64,000 nucleotides of DNA from Micromonospora rifamycinica (GTDB lineage Bacteria; Actinomycetota; Actinomycetes; Mycobacteriales; Micromonosporaceae), in contig NZ_LT607752.1 of NCBI RefSeq assembly GCF_900090265.1, positions 4,904,001 to 4,968,000 on the forward strand. The letters run 5' to 3'. This document shows, piece after piece, positions 34,724-44,126 of the stretch. Position 1 is the stretch's first letter. The number at the start of each line of letters is the position of its first letter. The notes under the pieces are model-generated. The model did not search any database and was not told the DNA's origin. It saw nothing but the letters and a program-made list of their open reading frames with translations. A program made the translations under genes and the position numbers.

Positions 34724-35284
34724 AGTGGGGCGCCGCCCGTGGGGCTCGGCGGCTGGACCCCGGCGGCGCTGGGCGTGCCGGGGGAGGTGCGCCGGGTGGT
34801 CTGTGCCCCCGAGCAGGTGCTGAGTCGGCCGGGGCCGGAGGTGGACCCGACGGCCGCGGAGACCGTCCGGCTCGCGGCCGACCTGGTGGCCACCATGCGG
34901 GTCTCGCCCGGGTGCGTGGGTCTGGCGGCGCCGCAGGTGGGGGTGGGCGCGCAGGTGTTCGCGGTGGACGTGACCGGCCATCCGAAGGCGGTGACGGTGC
35001 ACGGCACGTTCGTGCTCTGCAACGCCCGGGTGGTGGAGGCGAGCCGGTGGAAGCCGGGCCGGGAGGGCTGCATGTCGGTGCCCGACCTGACCGGCGACGT
35101 GAAGCGGGCCAGCCGGCTGGTGGTCGAGGGGGCGTTGCCCGGTAGCGGTGCGCCGGTCCGGCTGGTCACCGACGGCTTCGAGGCCCGCGCCCTGCAACAC
35201 GAGATCGACCACTGCGCCGGGCTGCTCTTCCTCGACCGGGTGGCCGGCGCGCACGCGGTCTACCAGCGCAAGGTCTACCTGTGA
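34721..35284 (+). CDS. def: Peptide deformylase
   Basis: Def removes the formyl group from new proteins and is a metal hydrolase. The three motifs are present in 187 residues: CVGLAAPQVGV (motif 1, glycine replaced by Cys-Val in the first positions), REGCMSVP with the metal cysteine (motif 2), and ALQHEIDHCAGLL with two metal histidines and the catalytic glutamate (motif 3). GTG 34721 lies at the end of a repeat unit that supplies its ribosome site. This is probably one of several deformylases of the cell. Confidence 0.93.
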   Translation: MSGAPPVGLGGWTPAALGVPGEVRRVVCAPEQVLSRPGPEVDPTAAETVRLAADLVATMRVSPGCVGLAAPQVGVGAQVFAVDVTGHPKAVTVHGTFVLCNARVVEASRWKPGREGCMSVPDLTGDVKRASRLVVEGALPGSGAPVRLVTDGFEARALQHEIDHCAGLLFLDRVAGAHAVYQRKVYL

Positions 35285-35362
35285 TCCACCGGCCCGCGAC
35301 GGTGACACCCGCGGTGCGGGGACGGCCCGGTGCGGGCGGGACGGACGACGACCGGCGGGGAC

Positions 35363-35422
35363 GCGGTGCGCCGGCTGTGCCGGTTCCGCGTCGCGGTGCG
35401 CCGGCTGTGCCGGGTCGGGGTC
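35363..35422 (+). repeat. Tandem 30-bp duplication in intergenic DNA
   Basis: Two 30-base units, identical over their first 21 bases, lie between def and the next gene. No coding pattern is visible in the 274-bp gap. Confidence 0.8.
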
Positions 35423-35558
35423 GCGGTGGACGGTGGCGGCCGGACCGGGGCGTGCTCCGCTCGACCGTCGTGTGTGGAGTGTTGTTTGCGGCCCGGCGGT
35501 GGACGTCCGGCGAGTCGTGGTCGGTCCTCGTGCGTCGCGCCGCTACGGTGGGGGCATC

Positions 35559-36278
35559 ATGCGTCTGACGGTCGGTCCCCTGCCATCCGCCGTGTACTGG
35601 CGGCGTCGTGCCGTCGTACTCGGAGCGGGGCTTCTGTTCTTGATTGTCCTGCTCTACTCGTGCACCAGGTCGGCGGACACCAGCACCACACCGGATGCCG
35701 GTGCCTCGTCGTCGGCTCCCGCGGCGGGTGGTCCGTCGCCGACGGCCTCCGGGTCCGCGTCGCCGCCGGGGCCGTCCGACGCGCCGGACTCGTCGGCCGG
35801 GCCGGGCACCGAGTCGGGTACGAGCACCACGCCGCCGGCCGATCCGCCCGCACCGCCGGTCAACCCGGCCGGGGTGGACGACGGCACCTGCACCGACAGC
35901 GAGATCGCGGTGACCCCGGTGGCGCTCCCGTCCGAGGTCCGGCGGGGTGCCCCGGTGGACCTCAGCCTCAAGGTCCGGAACAAGTCCGGGCGGACCTGCA
36001 GCCGGGACGTCGGCGCCGACGTGCAGGAGTTGTTCATCAAGTCCGGCGCGGAGAAGGTCTGGTCGTCGGACACCTGCGGCACCGGCAAGGGCTCCGACGT
36101 GCAGTCCTTCACCCCTGGTTTCGAACGCTCCTACCAACTCACCTGGAACGGCATGGACGCCAGCCGGTGCAGCCAGGGGGTGGCCTCGGGTCCACTGCCG
36201 CCGGCCGGCAACTACCAGGTCTTCGCCCGGGTGGGCACCAAGCTGAGTGAGCCGGTCAAGTTGGTCGTCGTCGGCTGA
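35559..36278 (+). CDS. Membrane-anchored secreted protein next to disA
   Basis: The 239-residue protein has a short basic N-terminus, one hydrophobic segment at about residues 18-35 ending LLYSC (possibly a lipobox, more likely a signal anchor), a Ser/Pro/Gly-rich linker to about 105, and a C-terminal domain of about 130 residues with four cysteines that may form disulphides. A comparable membrane protein precedes disA in Mycobacterium (the Rv3587c position). Function unknown. A TACGGT hexamer at 35544-35549 is the likely -10. Confidence 0.75.
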   Translation: MRLTVGPLPSAVYWRRRAVVLGAGLLFLIVLLYSCTRSADTSTTPDAGASSSAPAAGGPSPTASGSASPPGPSDAPDSSAGPGTESGTSTTPPADPPAPPVNPAGVDDGTCTDSEIAVTPVALPSEVRRGAPVDLSLKVRNKSGRTCSRDVGADVQELFIKSGAEKVWSSDTCGTGKGSDVQSFTPGFERSYQLTWNGMDASRCSQGVASGPLPPAGNYQVFARVGTKLSEPVKLVVVG

Positions 36279-36311
36279 CCCGCCCCGGTCGGGTCGACGA
36301 CCCGTCGCCGG

Positions 36312-37493
36312 TCAGACGTAGCGTTCCAGGATGGATGCCTCGGCCAGCCGGGAGAGCCCTTCCCGGACGCCCCGGGCCCGCGCGTCACCGACCCCCTCGA
36401 CGGCCTGGAGGTCCTCCACGGTGGCGCCGAGCAGCCGCTGGAGGCTGCCGAAGTGCAGCACCAGCCGGTCGACGATCGCCGCCGGCAGCCGGGGCACCTT
36501 GGCCAGCAGCCGGAACCCGCGCGGGCTGACCGCCGCGTCGAGCGCGTCGGAGGCGGCCGGGTAGCCGATCGCCTTGGCGACCGCGACCAGGTCGATCAGC
36601 TCGGTCGCGCCGAGCAGGTCCAGCTCGACCAGGGCCTCGTCGAGGGTGCGCGACTTGCGGCCGGTGGGCAGGTAGTCCCGGATGACCAGGGTACGGTCGG
36701 CGTCGACGCCGGCCATCAACTCGTCGAGCTGGAGGGCGAGCAGCCGGCCGTCGGTGCCCAGCTCGACCACGTACCCGGCGATCTCGTCGGCGATCCGGCG
36801 GACCATCTCCAGCCGCTGCACCACGGCGACCGCGTCCCGGACGGTGACCAGATCCTCGATCTCCAGCGCGGAGAGGGTGCCGGAGACCTCGTCGAGGCGG
36901 AGCTTGTAGCGCTCCAGCGTGGCCAGGGCCTGGTTGGCCCGGGAGAGGATCGCCGCCGAGTCGTCCAGCACGTGTCGCTGCCCGTTGACGTAGAGGCTGA
37001 TGATCCGCATCGACTGGCTGACCGAGATGACCGGATAGCCGGTCTGCCGGGCCACCCGCTCGGCGGTGCGGTGCCGGGTGCCGGACTCCTCGGTGGGGAT
37101 GGACGGGTCGGGCATCAGGTGCACGCCGGCCTGGACGATCCGGGTGCCGTCGCTGGAGAGCACCACCGCGCCGTCCATCTTGCACAGCTCCCGGACCCGG
37201 GTGGCGGAGAACTCGACGTCCATCGGGAAGCCGCCGGTGCAGATCCCGTCCACGACCTTGTCGTAGCCGAGGACGATCAGCGCACCCGTACGGCCGCGCA
37301 GGATGCGTTCGAGCCCGTCACGCAGCGCGGTGCCCGGTGCCATCAGGGCGAGATTGGCCCGCAGCGGATCACCGGCGCTGCCGGTCGCTCCGGTCACGCT
37401 CACGCTGATCGGACGGGCGGGCGAACCCACGGCTGCGGCGCGGGTGTGGGGCGTCGCGCCGGCAGGCTTGGCGGCGTCGCGGTCGGTCGGCAC
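36312..37493 (-). CDS. disA: DNA integrity scanning diadenylate cyclase
   Basis: DisA makes cyclic di-AMP from two ATP and scans DNA for branched structures. The 393 residues have the N-terminal DAC domain with MDGAVVLSSDGTRI and ESGTRHRTAERVA (DGA and RHR motifs), a helical linker, and a C-terminal HhH DNA-binding domain ending in VEGVGDARARGVREGL. GTG 37493 is chosen: TAGACT on the minus strand ends six bases upstream (leaderless); GTG 37499 would abut the -10. radA lies upstream in the same direction, as in most bacteria with disA. Confidence 0.95.
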   Translation of the reverse strand: MPTDRDAAKPAGATPHTRAAAVGSPARPISVSVTGATGSAGDPLRANLALMAPGTALRDGLERILRGRTGALIVLGYDKVVDGICTGGFPMDVEFSATRVRELCKMDGAVVLSSDGTRIVQAGVHLMPDPSIPTEESGTRHRTAERVARQTGYPVISVSQSMRIISLYVNGQRHVLDDSAAILSRANQALATLERYKLRLDEVSGTLSALEIEDLVTVRDAVAVVQRLEMVRRIADEIAGYVVELGTDGRLLALQLDELMAGVDADRTLVIRDYLPTGRKSRTLDEALVELDLLGATELIDLVAVAKAIGYPAASDALDAAVSPRGFRLLAKVPRLPAAIVDRLVLHFGSLQRLLGATVEDLQAVEGVGDARARGVREGLSRLAEASILERYV

Positions 37494-37499
37494 GTGCAC

Positions 37500-37505
37500 A
37501 GTCTA
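37500..37505 (-). promoter_or_regulatory. -10 element (TAGACT) of disA, leaderless
   Basis: Read on the minus strand, TAGACT is followed by six bases and GTG 37493. Confidence 0.5.
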
Positions 37506-37636
37506 CGGACTGCCCTGCGGTGGGTGCTCCCGTGGTTACTGTGATGTGTCGCGGCGTCGGATTCTTCCCACCCGCCAGGCCGTGACGGACTTTGCTCGGT
37601 ATGGCCCGATCGGTCCGTGCGCTTCGCCACCCGGAT

Positions 37637-39088
37637 TCACTCCGCAGAGGCCCGGGCGACCGCCTGGAGCGCGGATCGCACGTCCGTGACCTCGGTCACC
37701 TGCATCCGGTCCGGGCCGGCACCGGTGCTGTCGGGGCCGCAACCGGGTGGCACCAGGGCCACCCGGAAGCCGAGCCGGGCCGCTTCGGCCAGCCGGCGGG
37801 GGACCGCGCCGACCCGGCGTACCTCACCGGTCAGCCCGACCTCGCCGATCGCCACCAGGTGCGGCGCGATGGCCAGGTTGAGCCCGCCGGAGGCGACCGC
37901 CAGGGCGACCGCGAGGTCGGCGGCCGGCTCGACCACCCGGATCCCGCCGACGGTGGCCGCGAAGACCTCCCGGTCGTGGAGGGTGAGCCGTTCCGTGCGG
38001 CGCTGGAGCACCGCCAGCACCATGGCCAGCCGGGCACTGTCGAGCCCGGACACGGTACGCCTCGGCGAGCCGGCCACCGTCGCCCCGATCAGCGCCTGCA
38101 CCTCGGTCAGCAACGCCCGCCGCCCCTCCATCGCGACGGTGACACAGGTGCCCGGCACCGGCTCGGAGTAGCGGGTGAGGAAGAGCCCGGACGGGTCGGC
38201 CAGGCTGCTGATGCCCCCCTCGTGCATCTCGAAGCAGCCCACCTCGTCGGCCGCGCCGAACCGGTTCTTGACCCCCCGCACCATCCGTAGCGAGGAGTGC
38301 TTGTCGCCCTCGAAGTGCAGCACCACGTCGACCAGGTGCTCCAACACCCGGGGACCGGCCACCTGACCGTCCTTGGTGACGTGGCCGACCAGCACGGTGG
38401 CGATGCCGCGCTCCTTGGCGACCGCGACCAGGGCGGCGGTGACGGCCCGGACCTGGGTCACCCCGCCCTGCACCCCCTCGGTGCCGGTGGTGGAGATGGT
38501 CTGCACCGAGTCGAGGACCAGCAGGCCCGGCTTGACCGCGTCGAGGTGGCCCAGCACGGCGCTCAGGTCGCTCTCGGCGGCCAGCCAGAGCTGCTCGTGC
38601 AGGGCGCCCATCCGCTCGGCACGCAGCCGGACCTGGCTGACCGACTCCTCGCCGCTGACCACCAGCGACGGGCTGCCGGCGGTGGCCGCCCACTGCTGTG
38701 CGACGTCGAGCAGCAGGGTGGACTTGCCCACGCCCGGCTCGCCGGCCAGCAGGACCACCGCGCCGGGCACCAGCCCGCCGCCGAGGACCCGGTCGAGTTC
38801 GCTGACCCCGGTGGGACGGGCCCGGGCCGGCGCGGCGCTGATGGTGGCGATCGGCCGGGCCGGCTCGGCCGGCATCCGGGAGCTGACCACCCGGCCGGAG
38901 ACGACCGGCCCGGTGACCGTGGACTCGACCACGGAACCCCACTCGCCGCACTCCGGGCAGCGCCCCACCCACTTGGGCGGTTGGTGGCCGCAGGCGTCGC
39001 ACTCGTAGGCGGGACGGGGCTCACGGGCGGCCCGGCCCCGGGACACGCCGGACGCGCCGCGGGCGGGCGTGGATCGGGAGGTGGTCAC
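37637..39088 (-). CDS. radA: DNA repair protein RadA
   Basis: RadA is a RecA-related helicase that processes recombination branches. The 483 residues show the N-terminal zinc finger (Cys30, Cys33, Cys44, Cys47), Walker A AGEPGVGKSTLL at about 115-126, the KNRFG motif and a Lon-protease-like C-terminal domain (DLAVALAVASGGLN). GTG 39088 is leaderless behind TAGCGT. It is upstream of disA with 143 bases between, and the pair is functionally linked through branched DNA. Confidence 0.96.
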   Translation of the reverse strand: MTTSRSTPARGASGVSRGRAAREPRPAYECDACGHQPPKWVGRCPECGEWGSVVESTVTGPVVSGRVVSSRMPAEPARPIATISAAPARARPTGVSELDRVLGGGLVPGAVVLLAGEPGVGKSTLLLDVAQQWAATAGSPSLVVSGEESVSQVRLRAERMGALHEQLWLAAESDLSAVLGHLDAVKPGLLVLDSVQTISTTGTEGVQGGVTQVRAVTAALVAVAKERGIATVLVGHVTKDGQVAGPRVLEHLVDVVLHFEGDKHSSLRMVRGVKNRFGAADEVGCFEMHEGGISSLADPSGLFLTRYSEPVPGTCVTVAMEGRRALLTEVQALIGATVAGSPRRTVSGLDSARLAMVLAVLQRRTERLTLHDREVFAATVGGIRVVEPAADLAVALAVASGGLNLAIAPHLVAIGEVGLTGEVRRVGAVPRRLAEAARLGFRVALVPPGCGPDSTGAGPDRMQVTEVTDVRSALQAVARASAE

Positions 39089-39094
39089 CCCAGG

Positions 39095-39100
39095 ACGCTA
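39095..39100 (-). promoter_or_regulatory. -10 element (TAGCGT) of radA, leaderless
   Basis: On the minus strand TAGCGT is followed by six bases and GTG 39088. Confidence 0.5.
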
Positions 39101-39181
39101 ACCCCCACCGGTGACGAAAACACCGTCGGCGTGGTGGTCACCACGCCGACGGTGTCGTCGGTACACAGGATTGCCGCTGGT

Positions 39182-39955
39182 TCAGCCGCCGTGGCCGGAG
39201 GTGCCCTCCTGGCCGCTCTCCTCGCCGCCCTCGCGGTGCACGATCGGCGAGGCCGGGGCGCCCGGGCTCAGCGGCACGCCGACCGGGACCGGGGTGCTGA
39301 CGGTACGACCGCCACCGAAGTCGAAGGTCAGGTCGACCTGCTGGCCGCTGCGCAGCTCCTCGTTCAACCCGACGAGCTGGAGGTGTCGCCCGCTCTGCAC
39401 GTTGAGCAGGACGTAACCGAGCGCCGGGATCTCGATCCGGGCCGGCTCACCGGCCGGTGCGGACGGACCGCCACCCTCCGACGGCGAAGCGCCCTCCGAC
39501 GGCGAAGCGCTGCCCGACGGGGAGGCACCCTCGGACGGGGAGGCGCTGCCGGACGGCGAAGCGCCCTCGGACGGGGAGGCGCTGCCCGACGGGGAGGCAC
39601 CCTCCGACGGGGAGGCGGAGGCCGACGCGCCGGCCGTGCCGGTGAGCACGATCTGCCGGGCGCTGTCGGTGGTGACGGTGACGGTGACCGGATCCCGCGT
39701 GTCGTTGTAGATCACCGTGTTGATCGCGGCGTTCCCACCGGCGGCGAAGCCGTCCTCGCCGGGGTACTCGACGTAGAGGCCGCGCACCTTGTACGCGTTG
39801 TCCGGCGTCTGGACGTTGACGCCCTGGACCGACGGCTGCTTGTTGGCGGTCTCGGACACCTGGCCCGCCCCGCAGCCCGTCGCCAGCAGGGCGGTCGCCG
39901 CCAGGCCGGGCAGCAGCAGGGCGGCCCGCCGGGAACCCCTGATCGAGCGCGTCAC
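39182..39955 (-). CDS. lpqE: LpqE-like lipoprotein with Ser/Pro/Gly repeat
   Basis: The 257-residue lipoprotein has a signal ending LLATGC (Cys28), an N-terminal beta domain, a low-complexity insertion (about 113-161) and a C-terminal part with GRHLQLVGLNEELRSGQQVDLTF that resembles PCuAC-type copper chaperones. Its place beside radA-disA matches LpqE of Mycobacterium. The canonical copper-binding Met/His set is not obvious, so metal binding is unproven. GTG 39955 has GAGGAGG six bases upstream. Confidence 0.75.
   Translation of the reverse strand: MTRSIRGSRRAALLLPGLAATALLATGCGAGQVSETANKQPSVQGVNVQTPDNAYKVRGLYVEYPGEDGFAAGGNAAINTVIYNDTRDPVTVTVTTDSARQIVLTGTAGASASASPSEGASPSGSASPSEGASPSGSASPSEGASPSGSASPSEGASPSEGGGPSAPAGEPARIEIPALGYVLLNVQSGRHLQLVGLNEELRSGQQVDLTFDFGGGRTVSTPVPVGVPLSPGAPASPIVHREGGEESGQEGTSGHGG
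39473..39619 (-). repeat. 36-bp tandem repeat in lpqE-like gene
   Basis: About four units encode the 12-residue SASPSEGASPSG. They form a flexible, probably surface-exposed or glycosylated linker within the lipoprotein. Confidence 0.9.
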
Positions 39956-40102
39956 GTCGGTCCTCCTCGTCACGATCCCCACCCGGTGCGGATCATCCCC
40001 CGGGCACGGGGTGGTCATACCCGCGCAGACCGCGCTCCAGGGTAGTTGGAGCTGATCGAGGGCCGCACACGGACCCGGTGCCGCCACCCGCGCGGGTGCC
40101 GG

Positions 40103-40942
40103 TCAGACCACCCGACCGCTCGCCACCAGCAGGACCACATCGATCAGGGCCACCACCAGCACGGCCCGGAAGGCGGCCACCGAGCGGCCCCCGCCCCGGG
40201 TGGCGCCGCGTCCCGCGTACCAGCCGACGGCCGGCACCGCGACGGCGGCCGCGACGGCCGACCAGCCGACCCACGACGGCGGCCCGGGTGGCCCGACGAC
40301 CAGGGCGACGGTGGCGGCGAGCAGCAGCCCGGCGGCGGCCAGCCGGCTTCCGGTGGCACCGAGCAGGTGCGGCAGCCCGCGTACCCCGGTGCGGGCGTCG
40401 TCGGCCAGGTCGGGCAGCACGTTGGCGAAGTGCGCGCCGGCGCCCAGGCAGGCCCCCGCGACGACCAGCCAGACCGGCGGTGCGGGTGCCCCCGGCAGGG
40501 CGAGCACCACGAAGGCGGGCAGCGTGCCGAAGGAGACCGCGTACGGCAGCACCGAGACCGGGGTGGACTTCAACGGCCAGTCGTAGAGCAGCGCCGAGAT
40601 CAGGCCGACGGTGTACCAGAACGCGGCGACCGGGTTGGTGGTCAGCGCCAGCAGCGGGGTGGCGAGCGCGGCCAGCCCGGCGGCCACCGCCACCGTACGG
40701 CGGCTCACCGCCCCGGCGGCGACCGGCTTGTCGGCCCGGCCCACCGTGGCGTCCCGCCCGGCGTCCACCGCGTCGTTGGTCCACCCGACGGCCAGCTGGC
40801 TGGCCAGCACGGTGAGTACCACGGCGACCGTCCCGGCCGGACGGTGGCCGACGCCGACGGCGAGCAGCCCGGCCACCGTGGTCACCGCCAGGCCGGGCTC
40901 CGGATGACTCGCCCTGACCAGCCCTAACACCCTCCGCGACAT
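40103..40942 (-). CDS. UbiA-family prenyltransferase
   Basis: UbiA enzymes attach an isoprenoid to an aromatic ring inside the membrane. The 279 residues have about eight helices, the first Asp-rich motif NDAVDAGRD (NDxxDxxxD) near residue 56 and a second, PDLADDARTG, near 176, both used to bind Mg-pyrophosphate. ATG 40942 is chosen because CAGACT at 40949-40954 (minus) is at leaderless distance. It is divergent from a UbiG-like methyltransferase and near a type III PKS. A menaquinone-like role is possible, but the context suggests prenylation of a polyketide phenol. Confidence 0.88.
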   Translation of the reverse strand: MSRRVLGLVRASHPEPGLAVTTVAGLLAVGVGHRPAGTVAVVLTVLASQLAVGWTNDAVDAGRDATVGRADKPVAAGAVSRRTVAVAAGLAALATPLLALTTNPVAAFWYTVGLISALLYDWPLKSTPVSVLPYAVSFGTLPAFVVLALPGAPAPPVWLVVAGACLGAGAHFANVLPDLADDARTGVRGLPHLLGATGSRLAAAGLLLAATVALVVGPPGPPSWVGWSAVAAAVAVPAVGWYAGRGATRGGGRSVAAFRAVLVVALIDVVLLVASGRVV

Positions 40943-40988
40943 ATGGGAAGTCTGGTCGTTACCGGCCGGTCGTGCCACGCTCGGTGCC

Positions 40989-41747
40989 ATGCGTGACGGT
41001 GCGGTCTCCAGCGGTGTCCGGGTGCTGCCCCCCAACGACCCCCGCCAGTACGACGACCTGGCCGGGGAGTGGTGGCGGCCCGACGGCGCGTTCGCGATGC
41101 TGCACTGGCTGGCCCGCGCCCGCGCCGCCCTGGTGCCGCCGGCGGCCCGGCCCGACGCGGTGCTGGTCGACCTGGGCTGCGGTGCCGGGCTGATGGCCCC
41201 CCACCTGGCCGGCCGGGGCTACCGCCACGTCGGGGTGGACCTCACCCGGTCCGCCCTGGTGCAGGCGGCGGCGCACGGGGTGACAGTGCTCGCCGGTGAC
41301 GCCACGGCGGTGCCGCTCGCGGACGGTTGCGCCGACGTGGTGGCGGCCGGCGAACTGCTGGAACACGTGCCGGACTGGCGGGCGACGGTCGCCGAGGCGT
41401 GCCGCCTGCTGCGCCCCGGTGGACTGCTCGTGCTGGACACCCTGAACGACACCGTGCTGGCCCGGCTGGTCGCGGTGGAGCTGGGCGAGCGGCTGCCCAC
41501 CGTGCCCCGGGGCATCCACGACCCACGGTTGTTCGTGGACGACCGGGAGCTGGTCGCCGAGTGCGCCCGGCACGGCGTCGACCTGCGGGTGCGGGGCATC
41601 CGGCCGTCGCTGCCGGCAACGGTGGGCTGGCTGGTGCGACGCGGCACCGGCGGTGCCGGCCCCGGCGGGCGGGGACGGGCCCCCCGGATCCGGCCGACCT
41701 GGTCGACCGCGGTGCTCTACCAGGGCCGCGGCGTCCGGCGCGGGTAG
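40989..41747 (+). CDS. UbiG-like SAM-dependent O-methyltransferase
   Basis: The 252-residue class I methyltransferase has the SAM motif VLVDLGCGAGLMAPHLA near residue 57, the acidic GVDLTRSAL strand and an ELLEHVPDW motif. The C-terminal TVGWLVRRG ... STAVLYQG resembles UbiG-type enzymes acting on polyprenyl phenols. ATG 40989 starts 46 bases from the divergent prenyltransferase. It is followed by the acyl-CoA dehydrogenase after 44 bases. Probable substrate: the ring product of the nearby type III PKS. Confidence 0.85.
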   Translation: MRDGAVSSGVRVLPPNDPRQYDDLAGEWWRPDGAFAMLHWLARARAALVPPAARPDAVLVDLGCGAGLMAPHLAGRGYRHVGVDLTRSALVQAAAHGVTVLAGDATAVPLADGCADVVAAGELLEHVPDWRATVAEACRLLRPGGLLVLDTLNDTVLARLVAVELGERLPTVPRGIHDPRLFVDDRELVAECARHGVDLRVRGIRPSLPATVGWLVRRGTGGAGPGGRGRAPRIRPTWSTAVLYQGRGVRRG

Positions 41748-41791
41748 CCGGCCAGCTTCGGGGTACCAGGAAGTCCCAGGAAGGGGAACGG

Positions 41792-42958
41792 ATGACTGTG
41801 GACGCGGTGGCGGCGGCCCGCCGGTTGGCGCCGAGGTTCGCCGCGCGGGCGGCCGGACACGACCGGGACGGCACGTTCCCGGTCGACGACTTCGCCGACC
41901 TGCGGGCGTCGGGACTCTTCGGGCTGATGGTCCCGGCCGGGCTGGGTGGCGCGGAAGCCACCTTCGCCGGGTACGCGGCGGTCGCCACCGAGCTGGCCCG
42001 GGGCAACGGCGCGACCGCGCTGGTGTTCAACATGCACGCCTCGGTCACCGGCGCGCTCGGGGCGGTCACCGAGGAGTTGGCCGAGGCGTTGGGCGTACCG
42101 GACGAGGCGCTGGCCGCCCGGGACCGGCTGCTCCGGGCGGCGGCCGGGGGCGCCTGGTACGCGGTGGCGATGAGCGAACGCGGCGCGGGTGCCCGGTTGT
42201 CCCGGCTCAGCACGGTCTACGAACCGGTCGACGGCGGCTTTCGGATCAAGGGGAGCAAGACGTTCTGCTCCGGCGCCGGTCATGCCGACGGCTACCTGGT
42301 GGCCGCCCGCAGCGCCGCCGACCCGTCGGTGGTCTCCCAGTTCCTGGTGCCCGCCGGGGAGGGGGTGACGATGGAACCGACCTGGGACGCCCTGGGCATG
42401 CGGGCCACCTCCTCGCACGACCTGCACCTGGACGTGACCGTGCCGGCGGACCGGCTGCTCGGCGGGGTGGAGGGGTTGGCGCTGGTGGTCGCCCAGCTCA
42501 TGCCGCACTGGCTGGTGGCCAGCTATGCCGCCGTCTACGTGGGGGTGGCCCGGTCGGCGGTGGACGCCGCCGCCGAGCACCTCAATGCCCGGGAGCTGGG
42601 TGGCCTGCCGGCGGTGCGTGCCCGGCTCGGCCGGGCGGACGCGGCGGTGGCGGCGGCGGAGCTCGTGGTGGCCGAGGCGGCCCGCCGGGTCGACGACGCC
42701 CCCGGCGACGCCGAGACGAACCGGTGGGTGTGGCGGGCGAAGCTGCTCGCCGGCAGTACGGCGGCAGAGGTGGCGGCGTCCATGCTGGAGGCGGCCGGCA
42801 CCTCGGCGACGCGTCGGGGGCACCCGCTGGAACGGCTCTACCGGGACGCCCGCTGCGGCTCGCTGCACCCGGCGACGTCGGACGTGTGCGCCGACTGGCT
42901 CGGGGTGGCGGTGCTCGGGGGCGACCCGGACCGGGACGGAACGGCCCCTCGTTGGTGA
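41792..42958 (+). CDS. Acyl-CoA dehydrogenase family flavoenzyme
   Basis: The 388-residue protein has the three-part ACAD fold: helical N-domain (FADLRASGLFGLMVPAGLGG), middle beta domain (YAVAMSERGAG, FRIKGSKTFCSGAGHAD) and C-terminal helical domain. The usual catalytic glutamate cannot be placed with certainty, and some family members act as hydroxylases or on unusual substrates. GGAAGGGG before ATG 41792 is a good ribosome site. In this cluster it may desaturate a starter acyl chain or reduce/oxidise the product. Confidence 0.88.
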   Translation: MTVDAVAAARRLAPRFAARAAGHDRDGTFPVDDFADLRASGLFGLMVPAGLGGAEATFAGYAAVATELARGNGATALVFNMHASVTGALGAVTEELAEALGVPDEALAARDRLLRAAAGGAWYAVAMSERGAGARLSRLSTVYEPVDGGFRIKGSKTFCSGAGHADGYLVAARSAADPSVVSQFLVPAGEGVTMEPTWDALGMRATSSHDLHLDVTVPADRLLGGVEGLALVVAQLMPHWLVASYAAVYVGVARSAVDAAAEHLNARELGGLPAVRARLGRADAAVAAAELVVAEAARRVDDAPGDAETNRWVWRAKLLAGSTAAEVAASMLEAAGTSATRRGHPLERLYRDARCGSLHPATSDVCADWLGVAVLGGDPDRDGTAPRW

Positions 42959-43016
42959 GGGTGACGGAGGTCGGGGCGACCGCCGGACGGGCAGTGTGGA
43001 CGAGAGGTGGGGACGG

Positions 43017-44078
43017 ATGGCCGTGCCGTTGATCGCGGGGTTGGGGACGGCCCACCCGCCCGGCGCCAGCCAGGACGAGCTGTGGACGGGTCACTTCGCG
43101 AAGCACTTCTCGGGCACCACCCACGCGCTGGCCGAGCGGATCTTCGCCAACTCGGGGGTGTCCCGTCGGCAGGCGGCGGTCAACCCGCTGCTGGAGGACG
43201 TCTCCGACTGGCCGACCGAACGGCGGATGCGGCGCTACCAGGTGGAGGCGTTGCCGCTGGGCAAGGAGGCGGTGGGCCGGGCGTTGACCGCAGCCGGGCT
43301 CGCGGCGGGTGACCTGGGGCTGTTCGTGGTCTGTTCCTGCACCGGCTACGCCACCCCCGGGCTGGACATCCTGCTCGCCCGGGACCTGGGCATGGCCCCG
43401 GACACCCAACGGATGTTCGTCGGGCACATGGGCTGTTACGCCGCCCTGCCGGGGTTGGGTGCGGCGAGCGACTTCGTGGCGGCGCGGGGCCGGCCGGCGC
43501 TGCTGCTCTGCGCCGAACTGACCAGCCTGCACATCCAGCCCGCATCGGCCCGGATGGACACCCAGCAGATCATCTCGCACGCCCTCTTCTCCGACGCCGC
43601 GGTGGCCGCCGTGGTGGTCCCGGAGGCGGGGGCCGGCACGGCGGGGTACGCGCTGCGCGAGGTCGCCTCGGTCACCGACACCTCGACCGCCGACCACATG
43701 ACCTGGGACGTCACCGACACCGGTTTCCGGATGGGCCTGTCGCCGAAGGTGCCGCAGGTGCTCTCGACGCACGTCCGGGGGCTGACCGCCGACCTGCTGG
43801 CCCGGCACGGCACGACGATCGACGAGGTGGACGGCTGGGCGGTGCATCCGGGCGGACCGCGCATCCTGCAGGTGGTGGAGCGGGAGCTGGCGCTGCCCGC
43901 CGACGCGCTGACGACCTCCCGGACGGTCCTCGACCAGCACGGCAACTGCTCGTCGCCGACGGTGCTGCTGATCCTGGACCGGTTGCTCCGGGCGGCGGTG
44001 CCGCCCCGCAGGATCGTGCTGCTCGCCTTCGGCCCGGGGCTCACCCTCTACGCCGCCCTGCTCGAACGCCGGTCCTGA
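43017..44078 (+). CDS. Type III polyketide synthase
   Basis: This chalcone/stilbene synthase-like enzyme extends an acyl-CoA with malonyl-CoA and cyclises the chain to a resorcinol, pyrone or quinone precursor. The 353 residues carry the full catalytic triad: Cys140 in GHMGCYAALPGLG, His277 in WAVHPGGPRIL and Asn310 in DQHGNCSSPTVL. ATG 43017 follows GAGAGGTGGGG. It ends the methyltransferase/dehydrogenase/PKS operon and is followed by a terminator hairpin. Similar clusters in Actinoplanes and Salinispora-type strains make prenylated methoxyhydroquinones. Confidence 0.93.
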   Translation: MAVPLIAGLGTAHPPGASQDELWTGHFAKHFSGTTHALAERIFANSGVSRRQAAVNPLLEDVSDWPTERRMRRYQVEALPLGKEAVGRALTAAGLAAGDLGLFVVCSCTGYATPGLDILLARDLGMAPDTQRMFVGHMGCYAALPGLGAASDFVAARGRPALLLCAELTSLHIQPASARMDTQQIISHALFSDAAVAAVVVPEAGAGTAGYALREVASVTDTSTADHMTWDVTDTGFRMGLSPKVPQVLSTHVRGLTADLLARHGTTIDEVDGWAVHPGGPRILQVVERELALPADALTTSRTVLDQHGNCSSPTVLLILDRLLRAAVPPRRIVLLAFGPGLTLYAALLERRS

Positions 44079-44126
44079 TCCGCCACGCCGGCCGCCCTGC
44101 GCCACGCGGCTTCCGTGGGTCGTGTC